From the NCBI RefSeq assembly GCF_012277275.1, contig NZ_CP051155.1, forward strand, positions 2,604,001 to 2,668,000: 64,000 bases of DNA. The letters are read 5' to 3'. Below the pieces are notes generated by a model. That model made no database searches. It was not told the origin of the DNA and was given only the letters and a program-made list of their open reading frames with translations. Within the stretch, counting starts at the first letter, position 1. The number at the start of each line of letters is the position of its first letter. Of this stretch, positions 26,623 to 35,111 are shown piece after piece. Origin of the DNA: Gephyromycinifex aptenodytis (GTDB lineage Bacteria > Actinomycetota > Actinomycetes > Actinomycetales > Dermatophilaceae). The position numbers and the translations under genes were made by a program.

Positions 26623-28971
26623 TCAGCCGTCTGCAGCGGCGTTCGGTGCCGGCGATGCCACGGGGTCCCCGCCTTGCGCCGACAGTTGCGCCGAGGCGAG
26701 TAGATCGTGCGGGGACATGGGCCGCCCGTAAAGCCAGCCCTGCACCATCGGGCAACCCAACTGTTGCAGCAGCTGTGACTGCTGCGGGGTCTCGACTCCT
26801 TCGGCGACCACGTTGTGGATCCCGAGGCTGGCCAGGAGGTCGATGACGGCCCTGATCTGCCGAGGAGCCGCGTCGTCGATGCAGAGTCGGTCGATCAGCG
26901 ACTTGTCGAGTTTCACGCTGTCGATGGGCAGCCGCAACAAGGTCTCCAACGTGGCGTAGCCGGAACCGAAGTCGTCGATGCACACACCGGTACCCTGCCG
27001 ACGCACCTCTTCCAGGGCCTCCACCACGCCGGCGCCCCGATCGATAAGCAACGTCTCGGTGATCTCCAACTTCAAAGCACCACCCGCCAGGCCTGCGGCG
27101 CTGAGCGCCTCACGGACCGTCTGCACGAAGTCCGGTTGCAGCAGTTGCGCGGGGGAGATGTTGACCGAGACCTGCGGAGCGTGGCCAGGCATCGCTGCCC
27201 GCAACCGGGCCAGCTCCAGGCATGCCTGGCGAAGCATGAAATCCCCCAACTCACCGATGAGTCCATGCTGTTCGGCCAACGGAATGAACACCTTTGGTGA
27301 GACCTCGCCCAGTTCCGGATCCCGCCAACGCGCCAAAGACTCCCAACCGATGAGGCGGGTGTAATTGGTACCGCCCATGATCGGCTGCAACTGCAACGTG
27401 AACGACTTGTTGCTGATTGCTTCGTGGAGTCTGGCCCCGACCGCGGCCGTGTAGCGAGTCCGCGTGGCCAGCTCCTCCCCGAATAGCACGCATCGGCCGC
27501 GCCCGAGCTGCTTGGCCTCGTACATGGCCGCGTCAGCCCGTCCCAGCAGTTCGTCTCCGGTTACCGACTCCTCGGGGGCAACCACCGCGACACCGATCGA
27601 GGGCGAGAGACGGTGCGCGCTGTGGGGGCCGATCCGCAGCGGCTCCTGGAAACACTCAAGGACCCGATCGGCCAGCTTCATTGCTTCGGCGGCCGAGTCG
27701 GTCGGGGTCAGGATGACGAATTCATCCCCTCCGAAGCGAGCGAAGACGACGTCGGGGCCCAGCCGTGCCTTCACCCGGGATGCGATGTCTTGCAGGAGTA
27801 CGTCCCCGGCGCCATGCCCCCAGGTGTCGTTGACGTATTTGAAGTTGTCGCAGTCCAGGTAGATTGCGGCGCTGCCGTGCGACGACTCGGCGGCAAACTT
27901 GATCCTGCGGTCGATCTCCTCCATCAACGAGGCCCGGTTGACCAACCCCGTCAAGGGGTCGTGGGTGGCGCGGTGATGGCTCTGCGTCTCGGCCTGTGTG
28001 AGCGCGGCCATCGTCCACGACAGCCGTACGAACAGCAGGGCGAGTTGGAGGGTGATGAGTGTTACCCGAACGACCATGTCCAGGATCCCGGTCACCTGCA
28101 CCGCCGCCGCCAGCAGTACTGGTGAGATGGTGAACAGGATCAGGGCCGGACCTCGACCGCTGCGGTGTTTGTCTGGCCCGCCGGCGTACGTCCCGAGCTG
28201 CACCACCGAGGGGTGCGTGGCGGCCAACGCCAGGCACAAGTAACTCACCAGGTAGCCGGCCTCAGCATCAGGCAGGCGCCCGCGCAGAAGCATCACCTCG
28301 GTGTAGGCGTAATAACCGTCTAGGAAGAATTGAACCGTTAGCGCTGCCATCAGCCAGTTGAGAGCAGGGTTGAAGCCGCCGCGCCGCAAGCCCAGATGCA
28401 CACACAGCACGAAGACCAGAACATCAGCGACCGGGTAAGCCGCCCACACCAGGCCAGAAGGCAGCAGGGCCCCGTTTGCTACCGGTGCGAGCGCCCATGT
28501 CCACACTCCCAAGGCCACTCCGACTGTGGCTGCCAGGGCGTCCAGGGCTGTGTAGGGACCTCGTTCGCTGCCCAGGCGGCGAGAAAGCAAGACCAGCCAG
28601 GTGAAGAGAAGCGCGTAAGAAGTGAAGTAGAGAAAATCCAGGGTGTCGAAGGGGCCGAGGGCCAACGTACTCGGCCACGGCAGCAGCGCCGGCAACAGGC
28701 ATAACCCACTCGCCATCTGGGCGACCCACCGCGGCCGTGGCTGGGCTCCGCGCAGGAGCGGCCCGAAGGAGAACGCCAGGATGAGGCAGCCAGCGGTTAC
28801 GCAGTGGAGCGTCTCCATGTCGTTGCCTGGGGCTACGAAGGTGCACAGGGTTACCGCCGCGACAACCACCGCGATGGTGAGCCGTGCCACCCGCGCACGC
28901 GGCGAGAGCAAACGAGCCTGCGGGTCCGCGAACCCCCGCCGACGTGTGTGGGAGGGGGTTGCCGCGGTCAC
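26623..28971 (-). CDS. Membrane GGDEF-EAL protein (c-di-GMP cyclase/phosphodiesterase)
   Basis: The GTG at 28971 overlaps the upstream EAL gene stop by four bases, giving 782 residues. The N-terminal 290 residues contain about ten membrane helices, an uncharacterised membrane sensor. The GGDEF domain has an intact FARFGGDEFVIL active site; the Arg of the RxxD inhibitory site is not in register. The EAL domain keeps the Glu as ESL in GWESLARW, the EITE, DDFGSGYA, KLDKSLI and AEGVET motifs, so it looks catalytic. The protein could both make and destroy c-di-GMP. It is coupled to an EAL-like protein that appears inactive, a likely regulator of it. Confidence 0.87.
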   Translation of the reverse strand: MTAATPSHTRRRGFADPQARLLSPRARVARLTIAVVVAAVTLCTFVAPGNDMETLHCVTAGCLILAFSFGPLLRGAQPRPRWVAQMASGLCLLPALLPWPSTLALGPFDTLDFLYFTSYALLFTWLVLLSRRLGSERGPYTALDALAATVGVALGVWTWALAPVANGALLPSGLVWAAYPVADVLVFVLCVHLGLRRGGFNPALNWLMAALTVQFFLDGYYAYTEVMLLRGRLPDAEAGYLVSYLCLALAATHPSVVQLGTYAGGPDKHRSGRGPALILFTISPVLLAAAVQVTGILDMVVRVTLITLQLALLFVRLSWTMAALTQAETQSHHRATHDPLTGLVNRASLMEEIDRRIKFAAESSHGSAAIYLDCDNFKYVNDTWGHGAGDVLLQDIASRVKARLGPDVVFARFGGDEFVILTPTDSAAEAMKLADRVLECFQEPLRIGPHSAHRLSPSIGVAVVAPEESVTGDELLGRADAAMYEAKQLGRGRCVLFGEELATRTRYTAAVGARLHEAISNKSFTLQLQPIMGGTNYTRLIGWESLARWRDPELGEVSPKVFIPLAEQHGLIGELGDFMLRQACLELARLRAAMPGHAPQVSVNISPAQLLQPDFVQTVREALSAAGLAGGALKLEITETLLIDRGAGVVEALEEVRRQGTGVCIDDFGSGYATLETLLRLPIDSVKLDKSLIDRLCIDDAAPRQIRAVIDLLASLGIHNVVAEGVETPQQSQLLQQLGCPMVQGWLYGRPMSPHDLLASAQLSAQGGDPVASPAPNAAADG

Positions 28972-29756
28972 GGTCGGTCGAGGAAAGCGGGGCAGTCCAG
29001 GGCGCGGGCGGCCTCGACGGGTTCTCCGAGCAAGAACCCCTGCGCCCACTCGAACTCGCATTCGCGGGCCAACGCCAGCTGCTGGGGGGTCTCCACGCCG
29101 GCGGCGACGAGGGGCAGCTCCAACTCGTGCACGGCGCGCGCGATGTCAGGTACGGCTGCGATGCCCGAGGGAGTCGAAAGCTTCCGGGGATGCAGTTTGA
29201 TGATGTCCACCGGCGTTGCGGCAGCTGCCATGAGGATGTCGAGGTCCTTGGCGGTGAAGCCGTCCAGGCAGAAGGAAACCTCCGCGTCCTGGAGTTCGCG
29301 TAGCCGCCCCCGGACCGAGTCCTGGCCAATGAGGCGGCGGAAGATATCGGTGGTGATGTCCAGGAACAGCCGGTCGCCCGGTACGCCGCGTCGGGTCACC
29401 GCGTTGACGACATCGCGCACGAAGTGGGGGTGGGCGATGAGGTCCCAGGACATGTTGAGCGAAAGGACGAGTTCGCGGTGCCCGTCCTGTTCGCGCCAGC
29501 GCGCCAAATGCCCTAGAGCGTCATCCAGGATCCACAAGTCGATGTCGCGCATCGTGCCGGATGCCCTGGCGGCACTGAAGAAACTTGAGGGCAACTCGGC
29601 GTTGCCGTCGCTTGCGTTGAAGCGCCGCGCCAGCGCCTCCACCCCTTGAAGTTTGTTTGTGCGCAGGTTGTAGAACGGCTGGAAGAAGGTCGCCAAAGGG
29701 GCGCTCTGATCATCGACGGCAGAACGTTCTGCCCGATCGTCGAGGGGGTTGTTCAC
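28968..29756 (-). CDS. EAL-domain protein with degenerate active site
   Basis: 262 residues that are nearly all one EAL domain. The EAL motif itself survives (GVEALARR), but other catalytic motifs are altered: LDITTD replaces the EITE motif, CLDGFT replaces DDFGSG, KLHPRK replaces KLDxxl and AAGVET replaces AEGVET. Metal-binding acids are therefore missing, so it is probably a c-di-GMP sensor or an inactive partner rather than a phosphodiesterase. It is translationally coupled to the membrane GGDEF-EAL gene through a GTGA overlap. Confidence 0.85.
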   Translation of the reverse strand: MNNPLDDRAERSAVDDQSAPLATFFQPFYNLRTNKLQGVEALARRFNASDGNAELPSSFFSAARASGTMRDIDLWILDDALGHLARWREQDGHRELVLSLNMSWDLIAHPHFVRDVVNAVTRRGVPGDRLFLDITTDIFRRLIGQDSVRGRLRELQDAEVSFCLDGFTAKDLDILMAAAATPVDIIKLHPRKLSTPSGIAAVPDIARAVHELELPLVAAGVETPQQLALARECEFEWAQGFLLGEPVEAARALDCPAFLDRP

Positions 29757-29946
29757 CGTTACCTGCCTTCAGCGCTTGGCGTTCCACCAATGGATGGGTC
29801 CACTTGGTCTGTTCGACACCCCGAGTGAGGATCTGAGGCAGTCACGAGGTCTTGTGGCGCCTGCGACAGCTGCCGAGTCAGGTGCCGCCAGTCACAGCAT
29901 AGGTGGGGTGTAGGCGATCAGCGATTCCTGCCCGACCCAATATGGC

Positions 29947-30004
29947 GACCGCCCACCGGCGTTGGCTATCTACCCTGGTCGGGTAGGGCCACCGGTGGGC
30001 GGTC
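29947..30004 (-). terminator. Hairpin terminator after the decarboxylase operon
   Basis: Arms GACCGCCCACCGG (29947-29959) and CCGGTGGGCGGTC (29992-30004) enclose a second small stem CTACCC/GGGTAG (29970-29986). It sits 21 bases past the stop of the beta-subunit gene. Confidence 0.75.
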
Positions 30005-30024
30005 AGGTACTGCGTGAAGGATTG

Positions 30025-31230
30025 TCAGCGAAGCAGCGCCACGAAGGTACCGGCGATGATCGCCGAGGTGATGACACCGCTGATGCTGGCGCCCAAGGCC
30101 GCCGGCATGATGATCGCTGCCGGGTTTTCTGCTCCGGCCACCTTCTGGGCCACCTTGGCGGTCGTGGGGACGCAGCTCACACCCGCGATGCCGACGACGG
30201 GGTTCACCTTGCCACCGGTGGCGAAGTACAGGATGTACCCGCCGAGGATTCCACCCAGCGCAGAGATCAGCAGCGCAAGCATGCCCAGCAGCAGGAGCTT
30301 GAGGACTGCCGGGTTGAGCAGGGTTCCGGCCTCACAAAGCGCGCCGAGCGTCAGTCCCAGGAAGAAGGTCGCGCCGTAGAGGAAGACCTTGCTCATCAGG
30401 TCCTGGAACTGCACGATCCCCGATTCGCGCACCGCGACACCGACGAACAGCGACAGGAACAACGGCGCAGCGACCGGGAACAGCAGCGACAGCAACGTCG
30501 AGATACCCACCGCGAAGGCGAGTTTCTGCCCGGAGGTGATGCGTCGTTGCTTACCGGGCGGCATAGGCAGGCCGCGCAGCTTGGCCGGGATGAGCCAGCG
30601 CACCAGGTACGGGAAGGCGCCGTAAGCCAGCCCGAGGTAGAGGTAGCCGACCACGGTAATGGGCACGAACAACTCAGGGGCCAGGATCAGGGAGGTGAAC
30701 AGCACCATCGGGCCATCCGCGCCCCCGATGGTCGCCACCGAGGCGGCCTCGCCGGGAGACATCCCCAGGGCCAACGCCAGCGGGAACACCGCGAAGGTAC
30801 CCGCCTCCGCGCACAGGGCGATGAACATGCTCTGGAACGGCCGCGCCATCACGTACCCGACGTCCAGGAGGACGCCGATGCCCATGAACACCAGGCAGGC
30901 GATGAGCCCGTTGCTGAACATGAACGTGTAGATCGGTTGCAGCCAGTCGATCTGCAATGCGTTCAGAACGTCGTCGGATTCAGTGACGAGCGGGTCGACG
31001 AACAGCGTGCCCAAGCGCTTGCCGTCAAGGACGAGAACGCCCGCGTTGACCGCGGACATGCCCATCCCCATCGGGATCATGAGCAGCGGCTCAAGGACTT
31101 CCTTCTTGCCGAGGTAGACCAGGGCGAACCCGAGGAAGATGAGCACGATGCGACCGATCGCAACGCTCGGGTCCTGCATGAAGAGCGTGCCGATGCCCTG
31201 GAAGATGTTGCCGAGGTCGGAAAGGCCCAC
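30025..31230 (-). CDS. mmdB: Sodium-translocating decarboxylase beta subunit (MmdB/OadB type)
   Basis: 401 residues, about eleven membrane segments. This is the subunit that decarboxylates carboxybiotin and pumps Na+ out of the cell. Recognisable parts are VFPLALALGMSPGEAASVATIGGADGPMVLFT with the conserved acidic residue, and GGILGGYILYFATGGKVNPVVGIAGVSCVPTTAKVAQ. It follows the biotin-carrier gene by ten bases and is the last gene of a four-gene operon on the minus strand. A strong hairpin follows it. Confidence 0.9.
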   Translation of the reverse strand: MGLSDLGNIFQGIGTLFMQDPSVAIGRIVLIFLGFALVYLGKKEVLEPLLMIPMGMGMSAVNAGVLVLDGKRLGTLFVDPLVTESDDVLNALQIDWLQPIYTFMFSNGLIACLVFMGIGVLLDVGYVMARPFQSMFIALCAEAGTFAVFPLALALGMSPGEAASVATIGGADGPMVLFTSLILAPELFVPITVVGYLYLGLAYGAFPYLVRWLIPAKLRGLPMPPGKQRRITSGQKLAFAVGISTLLSLLFPVAAPLFLSLFVGVAVRESGIVQFQDLMSKVFLYGATFFLGLTLGALCEAGTLLNPAVLKLLLLGMLALLISALGGILGGYILYFATGGKVNPVVGIAGVSCVPTTAKVAQKVAGAENPAAIIMPAALGASISGVITSAIIAGTFVALLR

Positions 31231-31240
31231 GTCGACAACC

Positions 31241-31666
31241 TCAGGAGAGGGTGAGGATCGCGGCGCCGGACTCGACGGCGTCGCCGACGGTGGCCTCGAT
31301 GGTGGCCACGGTGCCGGCCTTGTCCACGACGATGGGACTCTTGAGCTTCATCGCCTCCATGACCGCGACGACCTGCCCGCTCTTGACGCTGTCGCCGACC
31401 GCGACGTTGAGCTCGGCCAGAACACCGCTCATCGGGGCCAGGACTGCTGCCCCACCGCCGGCCCCGGCGGCTGGAGCGCTGCTGCCCCCGCCGGTTGAAG
31501 CCGGAGGTGCTGCGGGCGCGGCCGTGGGTGCCATCACCGGTGCGGTGGCGTTGGAGGGAACCATGGAGCGGTGGTCGGGGTAGAGCTGGTTGCCGGTGTC
31601 CGTGAGGTCTTCGACGGTCACGTCGTAGGCGTGCCCCTCCACCGTCACACGAAGGTGTCGCTGCAT
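31241..31666 (-). CDS. mmdC: Biotin carboxyl carrier subunit of the decarboxylase
   Basis: 141 residues: an N-terminal binding segment, an Ala/Pro-rich flexible linker (about residues 45-70) and a C-terminal biotinyl domain with VAVMEAMKLKSPIV, whose Lys is the biotin attachment site. The carrier shuttles carboxybiotin from the carboxyltransferase to the membrane beta subunit. The linker length fits gamma subunits of methylmalonyl-CoA decarboxylases. Confidence 0.9.
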   Translation of the reverse strand: MQRHLRVTVEGHAYDVTVEDLTDTGNQLYPDHRSMVPSNATAPVMAPTAAPAAPPASTGGGSSAPAAGAGGGAAVLAPMSGVLAELNVAVGDSVKSGQVVAVMEAMKLKSPIVVDKAGTVATIEATVGDAVESGAAILTLS

Positions 31667-31749
31667 CGGGTCGTCACTCCTTGTTCTGGGCTTGCGAGAG
31701 TCTGAGCGGTTGGAGCGGTTGCCCGCGCCGTTGTGGTTGGGTCATCGCC

Positions 31750-32106
31750 TCAACGCATGGTGCGACCCACGTTGTGGGAACCGTGGTGAGCCTGGCGGCC
31801 TTCGGAGCTCCACACCCCTGCTCTGCGAAGCGGTTCGATATGCACGATGACGGCGCTGTCATCGAAGACCGTGGACACCGCAGCCGCGATCGCCGCGATG
31901 TGGGCCGGCTTGTGGTTGCCGGCCGTCTGATCCTGGGCCTGATCCTGGGCCTGGGCAGGCGTCGCTGAGACGGCCGCGGCCTTGACGGCCGCCGCGTGAT
32001 CTGACTGGCGACCGAGCAGGCCCACGAGGCCGCTGATGACGACCGCGACGAGCATGGAGACGACCAGCACGATGATCAGGACAGTAAACGTCATGCTGTA
32101 GTACAT
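31750..32106 (-). CDS. mmdD: OadG-like small membrane subunit (delta subunit)
   Basis: 118 residues: one N-terminal membrane helix (about residues 7-30), an Ala/Gln-rich linker and a C-terminal segment with HIAAIAAAVSTVFDDSAVIVHIEP, then WSSEGRQAHHGSHNVG. This is the usual OadG/MmdD layout. The subunit tethers the soluble carboxyltransferase to the membrane beta subunit. It lies between the carboxyltransferase and biotin-carrier genes. Confidence 0.8.
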   Translation of the reverse strand: MYYSMTFTVLIIVLVVSMLVAVVISGLVGLLGRQSDHAAAVKAAAVSATPAQAQDQAQDQTAGNHKPAHIAAIAAAVSTVFDDSAVIVHIEPLRRAGVWSSEGRQAHHGSHNVGRTMR

Positions 32107-32139
32107 CGGCTCACCTGCTTTCCTGAGCGTGATGCGGGC

Positions 32140-33681
32140 TCACAGCGGAATGTTTCCGTGCTTCTTCGCGGGCCGCAGCTCGCGCTTGCTGAGCGTCTTG
32201 CGCAGGCTCAGCGCCAGCGCAGCTCGGGTCTCGGAGGGGTCGATGACGTCGGTGATGTAGCCGCGTGCTGCCGAGCGGTAGGGGGTGGCGTGCTCCTCGC
32301 GGTAGCGCTGCACGAGTTCCACCCGCTTTGCCTCTGGGTCCTCGGCCTCCTGCAGCTCGCGCTTGTACAGGATGTTCGCCGCGCCTGCCCCGCCCATCAC
32401 CGCGATTTCAGCGTTCGGCCAGGCGTAGACGTAGTCGGTGCCCATCTCTTTGCTGCACATGGCTAGATAGGAACCGCCGTAAGCCTTGCGCAGGATGACG
32501 GTCAACTTCGGCACCGTGCCCGAGGCGTAGGCGAACAGCATCTTGGCGCCGTGGCGGATGATGCCGCCGCGTTCCTGTTCGATGCCGGGCAAGAAGCCGG
32601 GGACGTCCACCAGGGTGACGAGGGGGATGTTGAAGGCGTTGCAGAACCGGATGAACCGGGCGCCCTTGTCCGAGGCGTCGATGTCTAGGGCCCCCGCCAG
32701 GTGGGTCGGCTGGTTGGCGATGATGCCCACAACCATGCCTTCGATCCGTGCGAAGCCGACGATGAGGTTCTGGGCGAACTGGGCCTGGACCTCCAGGAGG
32801 TAGCCGTTGTCGACAATGCGGGTGATGACGGCCCGCACATCCATCGGCGTCGTGGGGTCGTCTGGGACGAGGCCGTTCATGCCTTCGTCGCGGCCCAGAC
32901 GTAGGTCGGCGACCAGGTCGTGGGGCGGGTCGTCGGTGTTGTTGGGCGGCAGGAACTCCAGGAGCGCCTTCACGATGCGGATGGCGTCGTCGTCGTCTTC
33001 GGCTAGGAAGTGCACGTTGCCGCTGACACTGGCGTGCATCTGTGCGCCGCCGATTTCTTCCATCGTCGTCTGTCGACCGGTGACGGACTTGATCACGTCG
33101 GGCCCGGTGATGAACATGTGGGCGTTCTGCTTGGTCATGATGATGAAGTCCATGAGCGCGGGGGAGTATGCAGCGCCCCCGGCGCACGGGCCGCAGATGA
33201 CGGCGATCTGCGGGACCACGCCCGACATGAGCACGTTGTGGTAGAAGACTTTTCCGTAGCCGGAGAGGGCGTCGACGCCCTCTTGGATGCGCGCGCCAGC
33301 CGACTCCTGGAAGGCCACCAGCGGCACCCCGACCCGGGTGGCGGTCTTCATGGTGTCGATGATCTTCTTGGCGTGCATCTCACCCAGGGAACCTGCCGCG
33401 ACCGTGGCGTCCTGGGCGAAGGCTGCGACCAGCTGCCCCTTGACGTAACCGGTTCCGGTGACGACGCCGTCAGCGGGGAGCTCTTTGTCGCCGAGTTCCA
33501 CGGAGCGGTGATGGACGTGCAGCCCGGATTCTTGGAAGGTGCTGCGCTGGAAAAGACGGTCGAGTCGCTGCCGCGCGGTCAGCAGGCCTCGCTCGCGTCG
33601 CTTGAGCACGGCTGCTTCGCCGCCTCCGGCCTCAGCTTCGAGTCGCCTTCGTCTAAGTTCGTCGCGATCGTTCTGCGGCAT
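32140..33681 (-). CDS. mmdA: Methylmalonyl-CoA carboxyltransferase/decarboxylase alpha subunit
   Basis: The ATG at 33681, preceded by a GGGGAGAG stretch, gives 513 residues. The open frame runs to 33990, but the extension is low complexity. This is a carboxyltransferase of the propionyl-CoA carboxylase beta family: VPLVAFQESAGARIQEG, CGPCAGGAAYSPALMDFIIM, TVILRKAYGGSYLAMCSKEMG and AVMGGAGAANILYKREL. Together with MmdB, MmdC and MmdD it forms a Na+-pumping methylmalonyl-CoA decarboxylase, converting (S)-methylmalonyl-CoA to propionyl-CoA. The substrate (methylmalonyl- rather than glutaconyl-CoA) is inferred from the family resemblance. Confidence 0.87.
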   Translation of the reverse strand: MPQNDRDELRRRRLEAEAGGGEAAVLKRRERGLLTARQRLDRLFQRSTFQESGLHVHHRSVELGDKELPADGVVTGTGYVKGQLVAAFAQDATVAAGSLGEMHAKKIIDTMKTATRVGVPLVAFQESAGARIQEGVDALSGYGKVFYHNVLMSGVVPQIAVICGPCAGGAAYSPALMDFIIMTKQNAHMFITGPDVIKSVTGRQTTMEEIGGAQMHASVSGNVHFLAEDDDDAIRIVKALLEFLPPNNTDDPPHDLVADLRLGRDEGMNGLVPDDPTTPMDVRAVITRIVDNGYLLEVQAQFAQNLIVGFARIEGMVVGIIANQPTHLAGALDIDASDKGARFIRFCNAFNIPLVTLVDVPGFLPGIEQERGGIIRHGAKMLFAYASGTVPKLTVILRKAYGGSYLAMCSKEMGTDYVYAWPNAEIAVMGGAGAANILYKRELQEAEDPEAKRVELVQRYREEHATPYRSAARGYITDVIDPSETRAALALSLRKTLSKRELRPAKKHGNIPL

Positions 33682-34019
33682 TGCTCTCTCCCCTCGCAGA
33701 GGCGCACGACTCATGAACGACCGATGTGCGGCGTTGCACGGCCTGGCGCTGGTCTGAATTCGACGATGACTGCTCAGCATCCACCGTACTGCCTCGCTCG
33801 GAGCATCCTTCATCCGGGACTTTGGGCCCCCGCTGCGGCAAGGACGGGGCGCGGCTGCGCCGGCGCACGGGCCGTTCGAATAGCAGAGGGGGCGTCGGGT
33901 CCCCGGTTTCAGCATTCTGAACAGCGGCGATACCGTCCCGGCGGATGAGGCTCCGGCGGGGCTAGGCTCCGAGGAGTTCGCCGCTGCCATGATGCGGCGT
34001 CACCTGACAGGAGAAGCAG
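33682..34019. other. Divergent intergenic region between mmdA and the molbindin gene
   Basis: 338 bases. Open frames continue on the minus strand as an upstream extension of mmdA, but without the expected bias. It should hold the promoters of both directions. AGGAG (about 34010-34014) is the ribosome site for the molbindin. No clear dyad found. Confidence 0.4.
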
Positions 34020-34229
34020 ATGCGTCTATCAACCCGGAACCAAATTCCTGGCAAGGTCGTCTCGGTGACCTCGGGCGAGGCGATGGCTGTGGTCAAGGTG
34101 GAGATCGAGGGCGGTCAGGTGTTGACCTCCTCCATCACCCTCGACGCGCTCACCGACCTCGGGATCGCCGTCGGTAAAGAGGTCAGCCTCGTCATCAAGT
34201 CCACGGATGTAGCTCTGGGCGTGGAGTGA
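34020..34229 (+). CDS. mop: Molybdenum-pterin binding protein (molbindin, TOBE/Mop domain)
   Basis: 69 residues, one complete Mop domain: STRNQIPGKVVSVTSGEAMAVVKVEI and a C-terminal SLVIKSTDVALGVE. Such small proteins assemble into hexamers that bind molybdate or tungstate. The ATG has an AGGAG site six bases before it. No molybdate transporter or molybdoenzyme is seen nearby. High confidence in the fold, less in the ligand. Confidence 0.9.
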   Translation: MRLSTRNQIPGKVVSVTSGEAMAVVKVEIEGGQVLTSSITLDALTDLGIAVGKEVSLVIKSTDVALGVE

Positions 34230-34284
34230 TCTGAAGCGGGGGTGCCTGCGTCGCCGGACGCCGGCGCCCCTGGAGGTCTCCCCG

Positions 34285-34785
34285 GTGTTCAGTCAGGAAG
34301 CTGTCGTGACGAGTAGCCAGACGTACGAGATCACCCCTGTCGGAGTGCTGCGCACCCCGTACCAGAGCGTGGCGCAGGCGCCCATCCAAGGCGCATTCGA
34401 GCCCCAGGGGGAGGCCACGCTGGAGGTGGGTGAGCAATACACCGAGGGGCTGGATGACATTGAGGGGTTCAGCCACCTCATCGTCGTGTACCTGCTGGAT
34501 CGGGCTGGTGAAGTGAGGATGAAGCCCCTTCCGCTGCTCGACGACACACCGCACGGGGTGTTCGCCACCCGTAACCCGCGCCGACCCAACAAGTTGGGCC
34601 TGGTGGTGGCTTCCCTGGTGCGGCACGACGGTCGCACGCTTCACCTGCGCGGCGTGGACGCGCTGGACGGCAGCCCGGTCATCGACATCAAGCCGTATGT
34701 GGCCCGTTTCGATAGTTTTCCCGACGCGTCGGAGGGCTGGTTCGCGGGGCGGGAGAACCGGCCGAAGCCGCCTGGTCGAGAGTGA
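34285..34785 (+). CDS. trmO: tRNA m6t6A37 methyltransferase (TrmO/TsaA/YaeB family)
   Basis: 166 residues. The start at GTG 34285 is supported by GGAGGT eight bases upstream; a GTG at 34306 is an alternative. The signature HGVFATRNPRRPNKLGLV and the C-terminal DIKPYVARFDS are characteristic of TrmO, which uses S-adenosylmethionine to N6-methylate t6A at position 37 of certain threonine tRNAs. The YLLDRAGE and EGFSHLIVVY parts also match. Located 55 bases after the molbindin gene. Confidence 0.88.
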   Translation: MFSQEAVVTSSQTYEITPVGVLRTPYQSVAQAPIQGAFEPQGEATLEVGEQYTEGLDDIEGFSHLIVVYLLDRAGEVRMKPLPLLDDTPHGVFATRNPRRPNKLGLVVASLVRHDGRTLHLRGVDALDGSPVIDIKPYVARFDSFPDASEGWFAGRENRPKPPGRE

Positions 34786-34819
34786 CGCGCGGCTGCGGAC
34801 GGGTGAGTCAGCCGGTGGT

Positions 34820-35111
34820 TCAGGGCTTCATCGTCATGACGAAGGTGCGTGAGGTCACGTTGACGTGGTGCACGCGCAGCCGGTAAGTGTGTCGCCCGGT
34901 CCACTTAGCGGTGAACCACACGGAGCCGCGTCCGTCCTTGTCCACCCACGCGGTGTTCACCCCAGTCCAGGTGCCCCCGACGAGACGTTCCAGGTCAGCG
35001 TCGTGCCTTTGGGCAGGGCCGTCGGGCCGAACTTCACCGACACTGCCTCCAGACGCGCAGCTGAGCTGACTCCCCGGCCGAGGCCGGCGTGGCCCGCCAC
35101 ATGCGTGACTG
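34820..35111 (-). pseudogene. Frameshifted remnant of a second C-terminal domain copy
   Basis: Directly after the secreted-protein gene, the minus strand encodes a degenerate copy of its last domain. In one frame it reads LERLVGGTW, then GRGSVWFTAKWTGRHTYRLRV, then NVTSRTFVMTMKP and a stop (34820-34822). The intact gene ends LERLSGRTW, GRGVVTF, TVTYRLRV, DVTSANFVMTGVR. The upstream half (SVKFGPTALPKGTTLT) lies in a different frame; aligning the two copies implies a single-base deletion near 34990. It is probably the residue of a tandem domain or gene duplication. Confidence 0.7.

Noticed and set aside
29962-31254. 430-codon plus-strand frame opposite the decarboxylase beta subunit
   Set aside because: Arg/Gln/Asp/His-rich translation without motifs, an antisense artefact of a membrane protein gene.
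33682-33990. Upstream extension of the carboxyltransferase gene
   Set aside because: Extra 103 residues are not found in the family and the ATG at 33681 has its own ribosome site.
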